A DNA stretch of 64,000 bases, from positions 96,373 to 160,372 of the forward strand of contig NZ_SMLH01000010.1 of assembly GCF_004349315.1 (NCBI RefSeq), given 5' to 3'. Made by a program: the position numbers and the translations under genes. Numbering within the stretch: position 1 is the first letter of the stretch; each line of letters opens with the position of its first letter. The DNA is from Flavobacterium ranwuense (GTDB lineage: Bacteria > Bacteroidota > Bacteroidia > Flavobacteriales > Flavobacteriaceae). The notes below the pieces were generated by a model. That model saw nothing but the letters and a program-made list of their open reading frames with translations, was not told the DNA's origin and made no database searches. Below are positions 25,805 to 34,350 of the stretch, in pieces.

Positions 25805-26347
25805 ATGAGCAAAGCATTAATTATAGTAGACATTCAAAACGATTACTTTGAAAACGGAGCAATGGAATTAGTATGTTCATTGCAAGCCAGCGAAAACGCA
25901 AAACAAGTTTTATCAAAATTTAGAAGCGAAAAATCACCTATTGTGCACATTCAGCATCTTTCGGTAGCACCAGGTTCTACCTTCTTTTTACCAGATACCA
26001 AAGGTCAAGAAATTCACGAAAATGTAACACCTTTGGGCGGAGAAAAAGTAATTGAAAAATACTATCCAAACAGTTTTAGAGAAACAGAACTTTTAGAGTA
26101 TCTAAAATCTCAAAACGTAACCGAATTAGTATTTGTTGGTATGATGACACAAATGTGTATCGATGCAACTGTAAGAGCGGCAAAAGATTTTGAGTTCCAA
26201 TGTACTGTAATTGGGGATGCTTGTGCGACATTGGATCTTGAAGTAAACGGAAAACAAGTAAAAGCAGCTGATGTACAAACGGCATTTTTAGCTGGCTTGA
26301 GTTTCTTTTATGCTGATATAAAAAACACAGCAGATTATCTATCTTAA
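25805..26347 (+). CDS. Cysteine hydrolase, isochorismatase-like
   Basis: The 180-residue alpha/beta hydrolase of the isochorismatase/nicotinamidase superfamily carries the candidate catalytic triad Asp9 (IIVDIQNDYF), Lys85 (KVIEKYYPNSF) and Cys118 (VGMMTQMCIDATVRAA). The non-prolyl cis-peptide region before the cysteine is also typical. The reaction may be amide or ether hydrolysis; the substrate is not deducible. It lies 72 bp after the AraC gene with a dedicated AraC-type promoter, so it is probably an inducible member of the same regulon as the MBL and LLM genes. Confidence 0.88.
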   Translation: MSKALIIVDIQNDYFENGAMELVCSLQASENAKQVLSKFRSEKSPIVHIQHLSVAPGSTFFLPDTKGQEIHENVTPLGGEKVIEKYYPNSFRETELLEYLKSQNVTELVFVGMMTQMCIDATVRAAKDFEFQCTVIGDACATLDLEVNGKQVKAADVQTAFLAGLSFFYADIKNTADYLS

Positions 26348-26533
26348 TAAAAAGAAGTACATAACCACAGCCTTGAACAAACATACGTATGTAAAGTAAT
26401 GTAAGTATTATAGTTTAACTAATAGGTTTGCTGTTTGTGTCAATTAACCATACGAGCCTCGAACCATAATTTCCAGTAAATACGGGAACTTATACAAATA
26501 AAGTATTTTAATTCAAGTTTATCGAATCAAAAA

Positions 26534-26564
26534 AAACCTCCAAAGTCTAAGACTTTGGAGGTTT
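26534..26564 (-). terminator. Terminator of tRNA-Val
   Basis: AAACCTCCAAAGTC and GACTTTGGAGGTTT form a 14-bp perfect stem, followed on the minus strand by a T run, 9 bp after the CCA end of the tRNA gene. Confidence 0.88.
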
Positions 26565-26572
26565 GTAATTTT

Positions 26573-26650
26573 TGGTGGGCGATGAGGGGTTCGAACCCCC
26601 GACCCCCTCGGTGTAAACGAGGTGCTCTGAACCAGCTGAGCTAATCGCCC
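26573..26650 (-). tRNA. tRNA-Val(TAC)
   Basis: On the minus strand the sequence starts GGGCGATTAGCTCAGCTGG and folds into a cloverleaf. The acceptor stem pairs GGGCGAT with ATCGCCC, the D arm is GCTC...GAGC, the anticodon stem is CCTCG/CGAGG with loop TTTACAC (anticodon TAC), and the T arm is GGGGGTTCGAACCCC. CCA is encoded at 26575-26573. The 78-nt length includes CCA. It is preceded by a consensus promoter and followed by a terminator. Confidence 0.97.
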
Positions 26651-26688
26651 TAAACAATGCAGTCATTTTCATTTCCTTATTGCGAGTG

Positions 26689-26718
26689 CAAATATACAGT
26701 TAGAAATCGTATCTGCAA
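26689..26718 (-). promoter_or_regulatory. Promoter of tRNA-Val
   Basis: On the minus strand TTG (26718-26716), a 19-bp spacer and TATATTTG (26696-26689) match the Bacteroidota consensus exactly. Confidence 0.8.
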
Positions 26719-26812
26719 GTAAAACAGTAAAAAAAAATAATAAAATATTGACCTTATTTACTTTTAAGCTCTATAATAGCACTTTATGTTAGTCATGAAA
26801 GGTTACTATTTT

Positions 26813-26842
26813 TTGTATTGATTCGTTATAGTCTTACATTTG
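26813..26842 (+). promoter_or_regulatory. Promoter of the ABC exporter
   Basis: TTG (26813-26815), a 19-bp spacer and TACATTTG (26835-26842), 18 bp before the ATG, match the consensus exactly. Confidence 0.8.
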
Positions 26843-26860
26843 CGACATAAACAATAGATA

Positions 26861-28648
26861 ATGGCCAGGTTCAAAGAAAACGATTTACCAAAATCAAAAA
26901 TTACTGCAAGTTCACTCAATAAAGCGACTCTAATCTTTCAATATGCGGGAAATCACCGTTGGAAATTTTATGTAGGTTTAATTTTTTTATTATTTACTGG
27001 AGCGACCGCTTTAGCTTTTCCAAAATTAATGGGAATGCTTATCGATTGTGTGAAAAACAAAGATAACTCTCAGGCCAATATGATTGCAGGAGGACTAATT
27101 GTAATCTTATTTCTTCAATCTATTTTTTCATTTTTCAGATTGTATTTATTTGTCAATTTCACTGAAAACACCTTGGCTAATCTTAGATTGGCTTTGTATA
27201 GTAATTTGGTAAAACTACCCATGTCTTTCTTCTCGCAAAAGCGTGTTGGGGAATTAAACAGCCGAATCAGTTCTGATATAACTCAAATACAAGACACTTT
27301 AACTTCTACAATTGCCGAATTCTTAAGACAATTTATTTTAATCATTGGAGGCGTTCTTTTATTGGCAAATGAAAGTATCAAATTAACGTTGTTAATGCTG
27401 TCCGTAGTTCCTCTTGTCGCTGTGGCAGCTGTAATTTTTGGACGATTTATTCGAAAATATTCAAAAAACGTTCAAGATAAAGTAGCCGAAAGTCAGGTTA
27501 TTGTTGAAGAAACCATGCAAGGTATCAGTATTGTTAAGGCTTTCGCCAATGAATGGTACGAAATTGCCCGTTATAACGGAAAAATAAAGGAAGTCGTTAA
27601 AATTGCCATTAAAGGCGGAAAATACCGAGGTTACTTCGCTTCATTCATCATATTCTGTCTCTTTGGCGCCATAGTTGCCGTAGTTTGGTTTGGTGTTCGA
27701 TTGAGCATTAGTGGCGAAATGAGCGTGGGACAATTGATTTCGTTTGTACTGTATTCCACTTTCGTTGGAGCTTCTTTTGGAGGAATTGCAGAGCTTTATG
27801 CCCAAATCCAAAAAGCGATTGGCGCAACAGAAAGAGTTTTTGAATTATTGGATGAAACTCCTGAAAAAATTAATTCAGTTCAAAATATTGCTGAAACCCA
27901 GAAAATAAAAGGCAATGTTACGTTCAAAAATGTAGCATTCAGCTATCATTCCCGAAAAGAAATTAAAGTATTGAAAGACGTCAGTTTTACTGCCAATTTT
28001 GGTCAAAAAATTGCCATTGTAGGTCCAAGTGGAACCGGAAAATCGACTATTGCATCTCTATTATTGCGTTTTTATACTATTGATGAAGGAGAAATATTGA
28101 TTGATGGAAAAAATATTTATGATTTTGATTTAGAAAACCTTCGTGGAAGCATGAGTATTGTACCGCAAGATGTAATCTTATTTGGAGGAACCATCAGAGA
28201 AAATATTGCTTATGGAAAACCAAATGCTACCGAAGAAGAAATTGTTACCGCTGCAAAACAAGCTAATGCTTATAATTTTGTCGAAAGTTTCCCTGAAAAA
28301 TTTGAAACGATTGTTGGAGAAAGAGGAATTAAACTTTCCGGAGGACAGAGACAACGTATTGCTATTGCCAGAGCTTTATTGAAAAACCCAAGTGTTTTGA
28401 TTCTGGATGAGGCCACATCATCATTAGACAGCGAAAGTGAAAAACTAGTTCAAGAAGCCTTAGAGATTTTAATGCAAGGAAGAACCAGTATTATAATTGC
28501 GCACCGTCTTTCGACAATTCGCAGTGCAGATCAAATTTTGGTTTTGGATAAAGGAAAAATTACAGAACAAGGAACGCATCAAGAATTAATAGCCTTAGAA
28601 AATGGTATCTATAAAAATTTAAGTAATCTGCAGTTTAGCAATTCTTAA
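26861..28648 (+). CDS. ABC transporter, fused permease and ATPase (MsbA/LmrA-like exporter)
   Basis: The 595-residue half-transporter probably works as a homodimer in the inner membrane. Residues 1-330 hold about six transmembrane helices (for example FYVGLIFLLFTGATALAF and MIAGGLIVILFLQSIFSFF). The nucleotide-binding domain follows: Walker A VGPSGTGKST, Q-loop SIVPQD, signature LSGGQRQRIAIARAL, Walker B LILDEATSSLD and switch IAHRLST. Export of lipid or drug is the family role; the substrate is unknown. It is a single-gene unit with its own promoter and terminator. Confidence 0.92.
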   Translation: MARFKENDLPKSKITASSLNKATLIFQYAGNHRWKFYVGLIFLLFTGATALAFPKLMGMLIDCVKNKDNSQANMIAGGLIVILFLQSIFSFFRLYLFVNFTENTLANLRLALYSNLVKLPMSFFSQKRVGELNSRISSDITQIQDTLTSTIAEFLRQFILIIGGVLLLANESIKLTLLMLSVVPLVAVAAVIFGRFIRKYSKNVQDKVAESQVIVEETMQGISIVKAFANEWYEIARYNGKIKEVVKIAIKGGKYRGYFASFIIFCLFGAIVAVVWFGVRLSISGEMSVGQLISFVLYSTFVGASFGGIAELYAQIQKAIGATERVFELLDETPEKINSVQNIAETQKIKGNVTFKNVAFSYHSRKEIKVLKDVSFTANFGQKIAIVGPSGTGKSTIASLLLRFYTIDEGEILIDGKNIYDFDLENLRGSMSIVPQDVILFGGTIRENIAYGKPNATEEEIVTAAKQANAYNFVESFPEKFETIVGERGIKLSGGQRQRIAIARALLKNPSVLILDEATSSLDSESEKLVQEALEILMQGRTSIIIAHRLSTIRSADQILVLDKGKITEQGTHQELIALENGIYKNLSNLQFSNS

Positions 28649-28670
28649 ATTTCATTATTTTTTGACATAA

Positions 28671-28705
28671 AAAAACTCCATTCTATAAGCTGAATGGAGT
28701 TTTTT
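28671..28705. terminator. Bidirectional terminator, ABC exporter / proline dehydrogenase
   Basis: AAAAAACTCCATTC and GAATGGAGTTTTTT form a 14-bp stem with T runs on both strands, between convergent genes ending at 28648 and 28752. Confidence 0.88.
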
Positions 28706-28751
28706 TTGTAGATTTAAATGTAACTGAATACCAGAAACTGAACACTGATTT

Positions 28752-29921
28752 CTATTTCCCTTTTCTTCGGTTACGTTCTGCTTTAATCATCGATAATTCA
28801 CGACTGGTTTGTCCCGCTACCGAAGTGTTTTCTTCCGCACGACGAATCAAGTACGGCATCACATCTTTAACTGGACCAAACGGCAAATATTTAGAAACAT
28901 TGTATCCATGAGCGGCTAGATTGTAGCTGATATTATCACTCATTCCGTACAATTGACCAAACCAAATTCTATCATCATTCGTTTTAATTCCTTTTTCCTG
29001 CATCAATTCCATTAGAGTATACGTGCTTAACTCATTGTGGGTTCCTGCAAAAATAGACATCGCATCTAAATGCTCAATCATATAGCGAACTGCGGCGTCA
29101 TAATTTTCATCCGTTGCTTCTTTTGAAGCGCATATTGGCGATGGATATCCTTTTTCTTCTGCACGTGCAATTTCTTTTTCCATGTATGCACCACGAACCA
29201 ATTTCATTCCAATGAAGAATTCCTCTTTTTTGGCTTGTTCGTGTAATTTTTTCAGATAATCCAAACGATCCCAACGATACATTTGCAACGTATTGAAAAC
29301 AATAGCTTTCTCTTTATTGTATTTACGCATCATTTCGGTAACTAAATCATCCGCTGCATCTTGCATCCAACTTTCTTCACCATCAATCAGCAAGGCAACA
29401 TTTTTAGAATGAGCATCTTTACAAACCAAATCAAAACGGGCCACTACTCTATTCCATTCAGCTTGTTCTTCAGAAGTTAACGTTTGTTTTTCTCCCAATT
29501 TCTCATACAATTCAAAACGACCAAAACCGGTTGGTTTAAAAACAGCAAAAGGAATCGCTTGACGTTCTTTGGCAAATTCAATGGTTTTTAAAGTCATTTC
29601 AAGCGCAGCGTCAAACTGTTCTTCTTCTTCTTTTCCTTCTACAGAATAATCCAAAACAGATGAAACCCCTTTGGTATACATTTTATCAACCACAGAAAGG
29701 CAGTCCACTTCATTTACTCCACCACAAAAATGGTCAAAAACAGTAGCTCGAATCAAACCTTCCACCGGAAGATTTGCTTTAAGGGCAAAATTAGTAACCG
29801 CAGTTCCGATTCGAACTAGAGGTTGATTATCAATCATTTTGAAAAGAAAATAAGCTCTATCAAGTTCAGTATCACTTTTTAATGAAAAGGCAACTTGAGT
29901 ATTATTGAATATTTTTTCCAT
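28752..29921 (-). CDS. Proline dehydrogenase (FAD)
   Basis: This oxidises proline to pyrroline-5-carboxylate and passes electrons to the quinone pool. The 389-residue monofunctional protein has the PRODH barrel: VLDYSVEGKEEEEQFD, FAVFKPTGFGRFELYEK, VALLIDGEESWMQDAADD, FNTLQMYRWDRLDYLKK, GMKLVRGAYMEKE (flavin and substrate binding) and IFAGTHNELS. It lacks the P5C dehydrogenase domain of PutA, so that enzyme must be elsewhere. The gene stands alone, divergent from aroB. Confidence 0.92.
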   Translation of the reverse strand: MEKIFNNTQVAFSLKSDTELDRAYFLFKMIDNQPLVRIGTAVTNFALKANLPVEGLIRATVFDHFCGGVNEVDCLSVVDKMYTKGVSSVLDYSVEGKEEEEQFDAALEMTLKTIEFAKERQAIPFAVFKPTGFGRFELYEKLGEKQTLTSEEQAEWNRVVARFDLVCKDAHSKNVALLIDGEESWMQDAADDLVTEMMRKYNKEKAIVFNTLQMYRWDRLDYLKKLHEQAKKEEFFIGMKLVRGAYMEKEIARAEEKGYPSPICASKEATDENYDAAVRYMIEHLDAMSIFAGTHNELSTYTLMELMQEKGIKTNDDRIWFGQLYGMSDNISYNLAAHGYNVSKYLPFGPVKDVMPYLIRRAEENTSVAGQTSRELSMIKAERNRRKGK

Positions 29922-30013
29922 TATTTGTTAAATTTTTGTACAAATATAGACAGAGTTTTGAATATTATTTAGCAAAAATTGCCTTATTTTGCGGTTCCAA
30001 TTAATCCATACAG

Positions 30014-31081
30014 ATGCAATCAATTCAAGCCAACAGTTATCCGATTCATTTCAACGAAAAAGGATATGAAGCGTTTAACCTTCATTTGACAGAAAATAAG
30101 TATTCAAAACTTTTTATTATTGTAGACAGTAATACTAATGAATTTTGCATACCAAAATTCCTCCCTTTTTTAGAAACTGATCTTACTATTGAAATCATTG
30201 AATTTGACGCGGGTGAAGAAAATAAAAATATTGAGACTTGCGTCCAAATTTGGAATGTATTAACGGAACTTGGTGCTGACAGAAAAAGTCTTGTAATTAA
30301 TCTGGGTGGCGGTGTTGTTACTGATTTAGGTGGGTTTGTTGCTTCAACATTCAAACGTGGAGTTGATTTTATTCACATTCCTACCACGCTCCTATCGATG
30401 GTTGATGCATCTGTAGGTGGAAAAAACGGGGTTGATTTAGGGAATTTAAAAAACCAAATTGGCGTTATAAACGTGCCAATAATGGTGCTTATCGATACAC
30501 AATATCTTGAAACGGTACCACAGAATGAAATGCGTTCCGGCCTAGCAGAAATGCTGAAACACGGTTTAATATATGATAAGGAATATTGGGAACAATTTTT
30601 AGATTTAAAATCTATAGATTTTGCTGATTTTGATGCATTGATTTACCGTTCTGTCGAAATAAAAAATGAAATTGTAATACAAGATCCTACTGAGAAAAAT
30701 ATCCGAAAATCATTGAATTTTGGTCACACATTGGGTCATGCAATTGAAAGTTATTTTCTGGAAAATGAAAATAAAACCACTTTGTTACACGGAGAAGCCA
30801 TTGCTGTTGGGATGATATTAGAAAGTTACCTTTCATTGCATAAAAATTTAATCAGTCCAGAAGAGTATTTTCAGATAAAATCAAGCATAAAGTCTATATA
30901 TGATACCATTATTTTTGAAGAAAATGACATCGAGCCTATCCTGGAATTACTGATACACGACAAAAAAAATGAGTATGGAAACATACAATTTGCTTTAATA
31001 GAAGGTATCGGGAAAATAAAAATCAATCAATCTGTTGAAAATGAATTAATTCTTGAAGCGTTTCAAGATTATAAATCTTAA
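30014..31081 (+). CDS. aroB: 3-Dehydroquinate synthase
   Basis: This converts DAHP to 3-dehydroquinate, the second step of the shikimate pathway, with NAD+ and a divalent metal. The 355-residue protein has the NAD-binding LGGGVVTDLGGF and IPTTLLSMVDASVGGKNGVD, the metal-binding glutamate region RSGLAEMLKHGL and the histidines in NFGHTLGHAIE and LLHGEAIAVGM. Length and motifs are standard. It is followed by the 59-codon ORF at 31138, which has its own promoter. Confidence 0.96.
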   Translation: MQSIQANSYPIHFNEKGYEAFNLHLTENKYSKLFIIVDSNTNEFCIPKFLPFLETDLTIEIIEFDAGEENKNIETCVQIWNVLTELGADRKSLVINLGGGVVTDLGGFVASTFKRGVDFIHIPTTLLSMVDASVGGKNGVDLGNLKNQIGVINVPIMVLIDTQYLETVPQNEMRSGLAEMLKHGLIYDKEYWEQFLDLKSIDFADFDALIYRSVEIKNEIVIQDPTEKNIRKSLNFGHTLGHAIESYFLENENKTTLLHGEAIAVGMILESYLSLHKNLISPEEYFQIKSSIKSIYDTIIFEENDIEPILELLIHDKKNEYGNIQFALIEGIGKIKINQSVENELILEAFQDYKS

Positions 31082-31100
31082 TTATTTTTTATAAAAAGGA

Positions 31101-31132
31101 TTGCATTGCGTATATAATATTTTTTACATTTG
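31101..31132 (+). promoter_or_regulatory. Promoter of the 59-codon ORF
   Basis: TTG (31101-31103), a 21-bp spacer and TACATTTG (31125-31132). The expected transcription start falls near 31138, at the first ATG of the ORF, so the transcript would be leaderless or the real start lies downstream. Confidence 0.6.
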
Positions 31133-31137
31133 CATCG

Positions 31138-31317
31138 ATGAAAAAAAGTCAAAACAAGCGAAATTATAGCTCTAATAAAACCCGAAACAATATGTCTTTT
31201 TTAAGAATATTGAAGAGGTTTTATTCTATTAAAGGAAACTTTAGTTTTGATGTTTTCCAATACATGAAAGCAGAAAACGAGAAGCTTCAGATCGTTTATG
31301 CAAATATCAGAGTTTGA
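31138..31317 (+). CDS. Small basic protein of unknown function, 59 residues
   Basis: The ORF begins MKKSQNKRNYSSNKTRNN, a basic asparagine-rich tail, then continues MSFLRILKRFYSIKGNFSFD and ends QIVYANIRV. No known motif. A good promoter lies immediately upstream, so close that either the mRNA is leaderless or Met19 (ATG at 31192) starts a 41-residue protein. It sits between aroB and arginine decarboxylase. The organised promoter and the lack of any overlapping gene argue for a real small gene. Confidence 0.55.
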   Translation: MKKSQNKRNYSSNKTRNNMSFLRILKRFYSIKGNFSFDVFQYMKAENEKLQIVYANIRV

Positions 31318-31368
31318 ATTTTAGATTAAGTTATTGTACACTATTCTAATCTATAATTCTAAAATATA

Positions 31369-32772
31369 ATGAATACAAAATATTCTGATTTAATCAATCA
31401 AACCTATTACTTTCCACAAGAAGAATTTACTTTAAACAAAGATAATCTTCAGTTTCACAATATTGATTTGATGAAACTAGTAGAGAAATATGGTACTCCA
31501 TTAAAATTTACTTATTTACCTCAAATTTCCAACAACATTAACAAAGCCAAAAGTTGGTTTCGTAAATCAATGGAAAAAAACAAATATGAGGCAAAATATT
31601 ACTATTGCTATTGTACTAAAAGTTCTCATTTTGAATATATAATGAATGAGGCTTTTAAGAATAACATCCATATTGAAACGTCATCTGCTTTTGACATTAA
31701 TATTGTTGAAAACTTATTGGCAAACGGTAAAATCAATAAAAGCACGTATGTAATTTGTAATGGTTTCAAAAGAGACCAATATATTGACAACATAGCGCGG
31801 CTTATTAATACGGGTCATAAAAATACGATTCCAATTATTGACAATTACGAAGAACTTGATCTACTTCAAGGTCAGATAAAGAGTAAATTCAAGATAGGAA
31901 TTAGAATCGCTGCGGAAGAAGAACCTAAATTTGAGTTTTATACTTCAAGATTGGGAATTGGATACAAAAACATTGTTCCGTTTTACAAAAAAGAAATCAA
32001 AGAAAATAAGAAATTGGAACTGAAAATGTTGCACTTTTTTATCAATACAGGTATCAATGACAATGCCTATTACTGGAATGAATTAGTAAAATGTATCAAG
32101 GTTTACGTGGCATTGAAAAAAGAATGTCCTACTCTTGACGGATTAAATATTGGTGGTGGTTTTCCAATAAAAAACTCATTGGCATTTGAATATGATTATC
32201 AATATATGATTGACGAAATCATCAATCAGATTAAAATAGCTTGTGATGAAGCTGAAGTTGATGTTCCAAATATTTTTACCGAATTTGGTTCCTATACTGT
32301 AGGTGAAAGTGGTGGAGCTATCTACCAGATATTGTATCAAAAACAACAAAATGACAGAGAAAAGTGGAACATGATTGACTCTTCATTCATCACTACTTTA
32401 CCAGATACTTGGGCAATTAACAAACGTTTTATCATGCTGGCAGTCAATCGCTGGAATGACACTTACGAAAGGGTTTTATTGGGCGGAATGACTTGTGACA
32501 GCGATGATTATTACAACTCCGAACAAAACATGAATGCCATCTATTTACCAAAGTATAATAAAGAAAAACCATTATATATAGGATTCTTTAATACCGGAGC
32601 CTATCAGGAAACTATAGGTGGTTACGGTGGCTTGCATCACTGTTTGATTCCACAGCCGAAACACATATTGATTGACAGAGACGAAAACGGATTTTTGGCA
32701 ACTGAGGTATTCTCGGAGCAACAAACCTCAGAAGATGTCTTGAAAATACTAGGTTACGACAAGAAAAAATAA
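31369..32772 (+). CDS. PLP-dependent arginine decarboxylase, alanine-racemase fold
   Basis: This probably decarboxylates arginine to agmatine for polyamine synthesis. The 467-residue fold-type III enzyme has the PLP lysine in YYCYCTKSSHFEYIM (about residue 84), the glycine-rich phosphate loop GLNIGGGFP and the C-terminal catalytic cysteine in GGMTCDSDD (about 374). It is shorter than the E. coli SpeA type. Lysine/ornithine or carboxynorspermidine-type decarboxylation is an alternative that cannot be excluded by eye. A deoxyhypusine synthase-like gene follows. No agmatinase gene lies between, though I would expect one nearby. Confidence 0.82.
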   Translation: MNTKYSDLINQTYYFPQEEFTLNKDNLQFHNIDLMKLVEKYGTPLKFTYLPQISNNINKAKSWFRKSMEKNKYEAKYYYCYCTKSSHFEYIMNEAFKNNIHIETSSAFDINIVENLLANGKINKSTYVICNGFKRDQYIDNIARLINTGHKNTIPIIDNYEELDLLQGQIKSKFKIGIRIAAEEEPKFEFYTSRLGIGYKNIVPFYKKEIKENKKLELKMLHFFINTGINDNAYYWNELVKCIKVYVALKKECPTLDGLNIGGGFPIKNSLAFEYDYQYMIDEIINQIKIACDEAEVDVPNIFTEFGSYTVGESGGAIYQILYQKQQNDREKWNMIDSSFITTLPDTWAINKRFIMLAVNRWNDTYERVLLGGMTCDSDDYYNSEQNMNAIYLPKYNKEKPLYIGFFNTGAYQETIGGYGGLHHCLIPQPKHILIDRDENGFLATEVFSEQQTSEDVLKILGYDKKK

Positions 32773-32865
32773 ATTCACAATAATTCAATTAGTCAATTTA
32801 AAAATTCGTTAAATTTGAGATACTATTCTTAACGTGATGATTTTTAAGTATTTAAATTTTAAAAA

Positions 32866-33837
32866 ATGAGCAAAGGACCAATCAGTCAGTTTATTGAAAA
32901 GCATTATTTGCATTTTAATTCTGCATCTTTAGTTGACGCAGCTAAGGCTTACGAACAACAATTAGCCAATGGTGCAAAAATGATGGTGAGCATGGCTGGA
33001 GCTATGAGTACAGCAGAGATTGGAAAGATTTTTTCCGAAATAATTCGTCAGGACAAAGTTCATATTATTTCTTGTACCGGTGCAAATCTTGAAGAAGATA
33101 TCATGAATTTAGTAGCTCATTCTCATTATGAAAGAGTACCTAATTACCGTGATTTGACACCCCAAGACGAATGGGATTTACTGGAAAGAGGTTTAAACCG
33201 TGTTACAGATACTTGTATTCCGGAGCACGAAGCATTCCGTCGTTTGCAAAAGCATATTTACAAAATCTGGAAAGATGCTGATGACAAAGGCGAAAGATAT
33301 TTTCCGCATGAATTTATGTACAAAATGTTACTTTCAGGTGTTCTTGAAGAATATTATGAAATTGACTTAAAAGACAGTTGGATGTATGCAGCTGCTGAGA
33401 AAAATTTACCTATTATTGTACCGGGATGGGAAGACAGTACCATGGGAAATATATTTGCATCGTATGTAATTAAAGGAGATTTGAAAGCTTCTACAATGAA
33501 ATCCGGTATCGAATATATGGTTTTCTTGTCAGATTGGTATCCAAAAAACAGTACAAACGGTGTAGGTTTTTTTCAAATTGGTGGTGGTATTGCTGGAGAT
33601 TTTCCAATATGTGTGGTACCAATGTTGTACCAAGATATGGAAATGCATGACATTCCGTTTTGGAGTTATTTCTGTCAGATTTCAGATTCAACAACCAGTT
33701 ATGGTTCATATTCTGGAGCGGTGCCAAATGAAAAAATTACTTGGGGTAAATTAGACATTAAAACACCTAAGTTTATTATTGAGTCCGATGCTACCATTGT
33801 AGCACCTTTAATTTTCGCTTATTTATTAGATTTATAG
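32866..33837 (+). CDS. Deoxyhypusine synthase-like protein
   Basis: The 323-residue NAD-dependent protein is of the deoxyhypusine/homospermidine synthase family. Motifs are KMMVSMAGAMSTAEIGKIF, HIISCTGANLEEDIMN, the QIGGGIAGDFPICVVP segment and TWGKLD, whose lysine (about 294) corresponds to the enzyme-imine lysine of the family. Bacteria lack eIF5A, so a homospermidine-type or other aminobutyl transfer from spermidine is likely. It follows the arginine decarboxylase by 93 bp, consistent with a polyamine pathway, and is 8 bp before the acidic protein gene. Confidence 0.87.
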   Translation: MSKGPISQFIEKHYLHFNSASLVDAAKAYEQQLANGAKMMVSMAGAMSTAEIGKIFSEIIRQDKVHIISCTGANLEEDIMNLVAHSHYERVPNYRDLTPQDEWDLLERGLNRVTDTCIPEHEAFRRLQKHIYKIWKDADDKGERYFPHEFMYKMLLSGVLEEYYEIDLKDSWMYAAAEKNLPIIVPGWEDSTMGNIFASYVIKGDLKASTMKSGIEYMVFLSDWYPKNSTNGVGFFQIGGGIAGDFPICVVPMLYQDMEMHDIPFWSYFCQISDSTTSYGSYSGAVPNEKITWGKLDIKTPKFIIESDATIVAPLIFAYLLDL

Positions 33838-33845
33838 AATATTTT

Positions 33846-34262
33846 ATGAAAAGAGTAATTGTTGATTACGCAAAACTTACCAATGAAATTTTAAACCTAT
33901 TGGTGGATAAATTTCCAGATGGTTATGATGATTCAAACATTATTAGTTTTAGAAACGCTAAAAATGAATTGGTTGAAGCAGTTGAAGTACGAACTGAAGA
34001 CACTATTTATTTAGTAAAAGTGAGTACTAAACTTGCTGATAGAATTGAAAATTATGATGAAGATGACGAAATAATCATTGACGATGTTGTTGAACCAATT
34101 AAAGGTCTTGATTTAGACGACGATATTGAAGATGACGACGACGACGACGATGATGACGCTATCGATAAACCGGATTCAGATTCAGGAGATGATGAAGATG
34201 ATGAAGATTCAGACGAAAAAGATTTTTCGGATGAAAATGATGACGAAGATGATGAGGATTAA
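33846..34262 (+). CDS. Highly acidic protein with poly-Asp tail
   Basis: The 138-residue protein has a folded N-terminal part (about 1-85) with regular hydrophobic spacing (KRVIVDYAKLTNEILNLLVD, TEDTIYLVKVSTKLADRI). The tail, residues 90-138, is almost entirely Asp/Glu/Ser, with nine Asp in a row. The mix of GAT and GAC codons in the tail argues against recent slippage expansion of one codon. Coupled to the deoxyhypusine synthase-like gene by an 8-bp gap. Possible roles include binding basic proteins or polyamines; nothing in the sequence proves either. Confidence 0.7.
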   Translation: MKRVIVDYAKLTNEILNLLVDKFPDGYDDSNIISFRNAKNELVEAVEVRTEDTIYLVKVSTKLADRIENYDEDDEIIIDDVVEPIKGLDLDDDIEDDDDDDDDDAIDKPDSDSGDDEDDEDSDEKDFSDENDDEDDED

Positions 34263-34287
34263 GTAATCCCATTTTTAAATAAATTAG

Positions 34288-34320
34288 AAAAAGGAACTCA
34301 CCAAACGAGTTCCTTTTTTT
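34288..34320 (+). terminator. Terminator after the polyamine gene cluster
   Basis: AAAAAGGAACTC and GAGTTCCTTTTT form a 12-bp stem with a T tail, closing the unit 31369-34262. Confidence 0.88.
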
Positions 34321-34350
34321 ATTACTTTAGGATTCAAAATATACGCCAAA

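Noticed and set aside
26390..26530. Possible fifth copy of the GTTTACGAACCATTTT repeat
   Set aside because: Only CGAACCATAATTT is shared; too short and without the flanking parts.
34132..34262. Asp-rich tail of the acidic protein as a slippage-expanded microsatellite
   Set aside because: GAT and GAC codons are mixed and interrupted by Ser, Glu and Lys codons, so it is not a pure repeat expansion.
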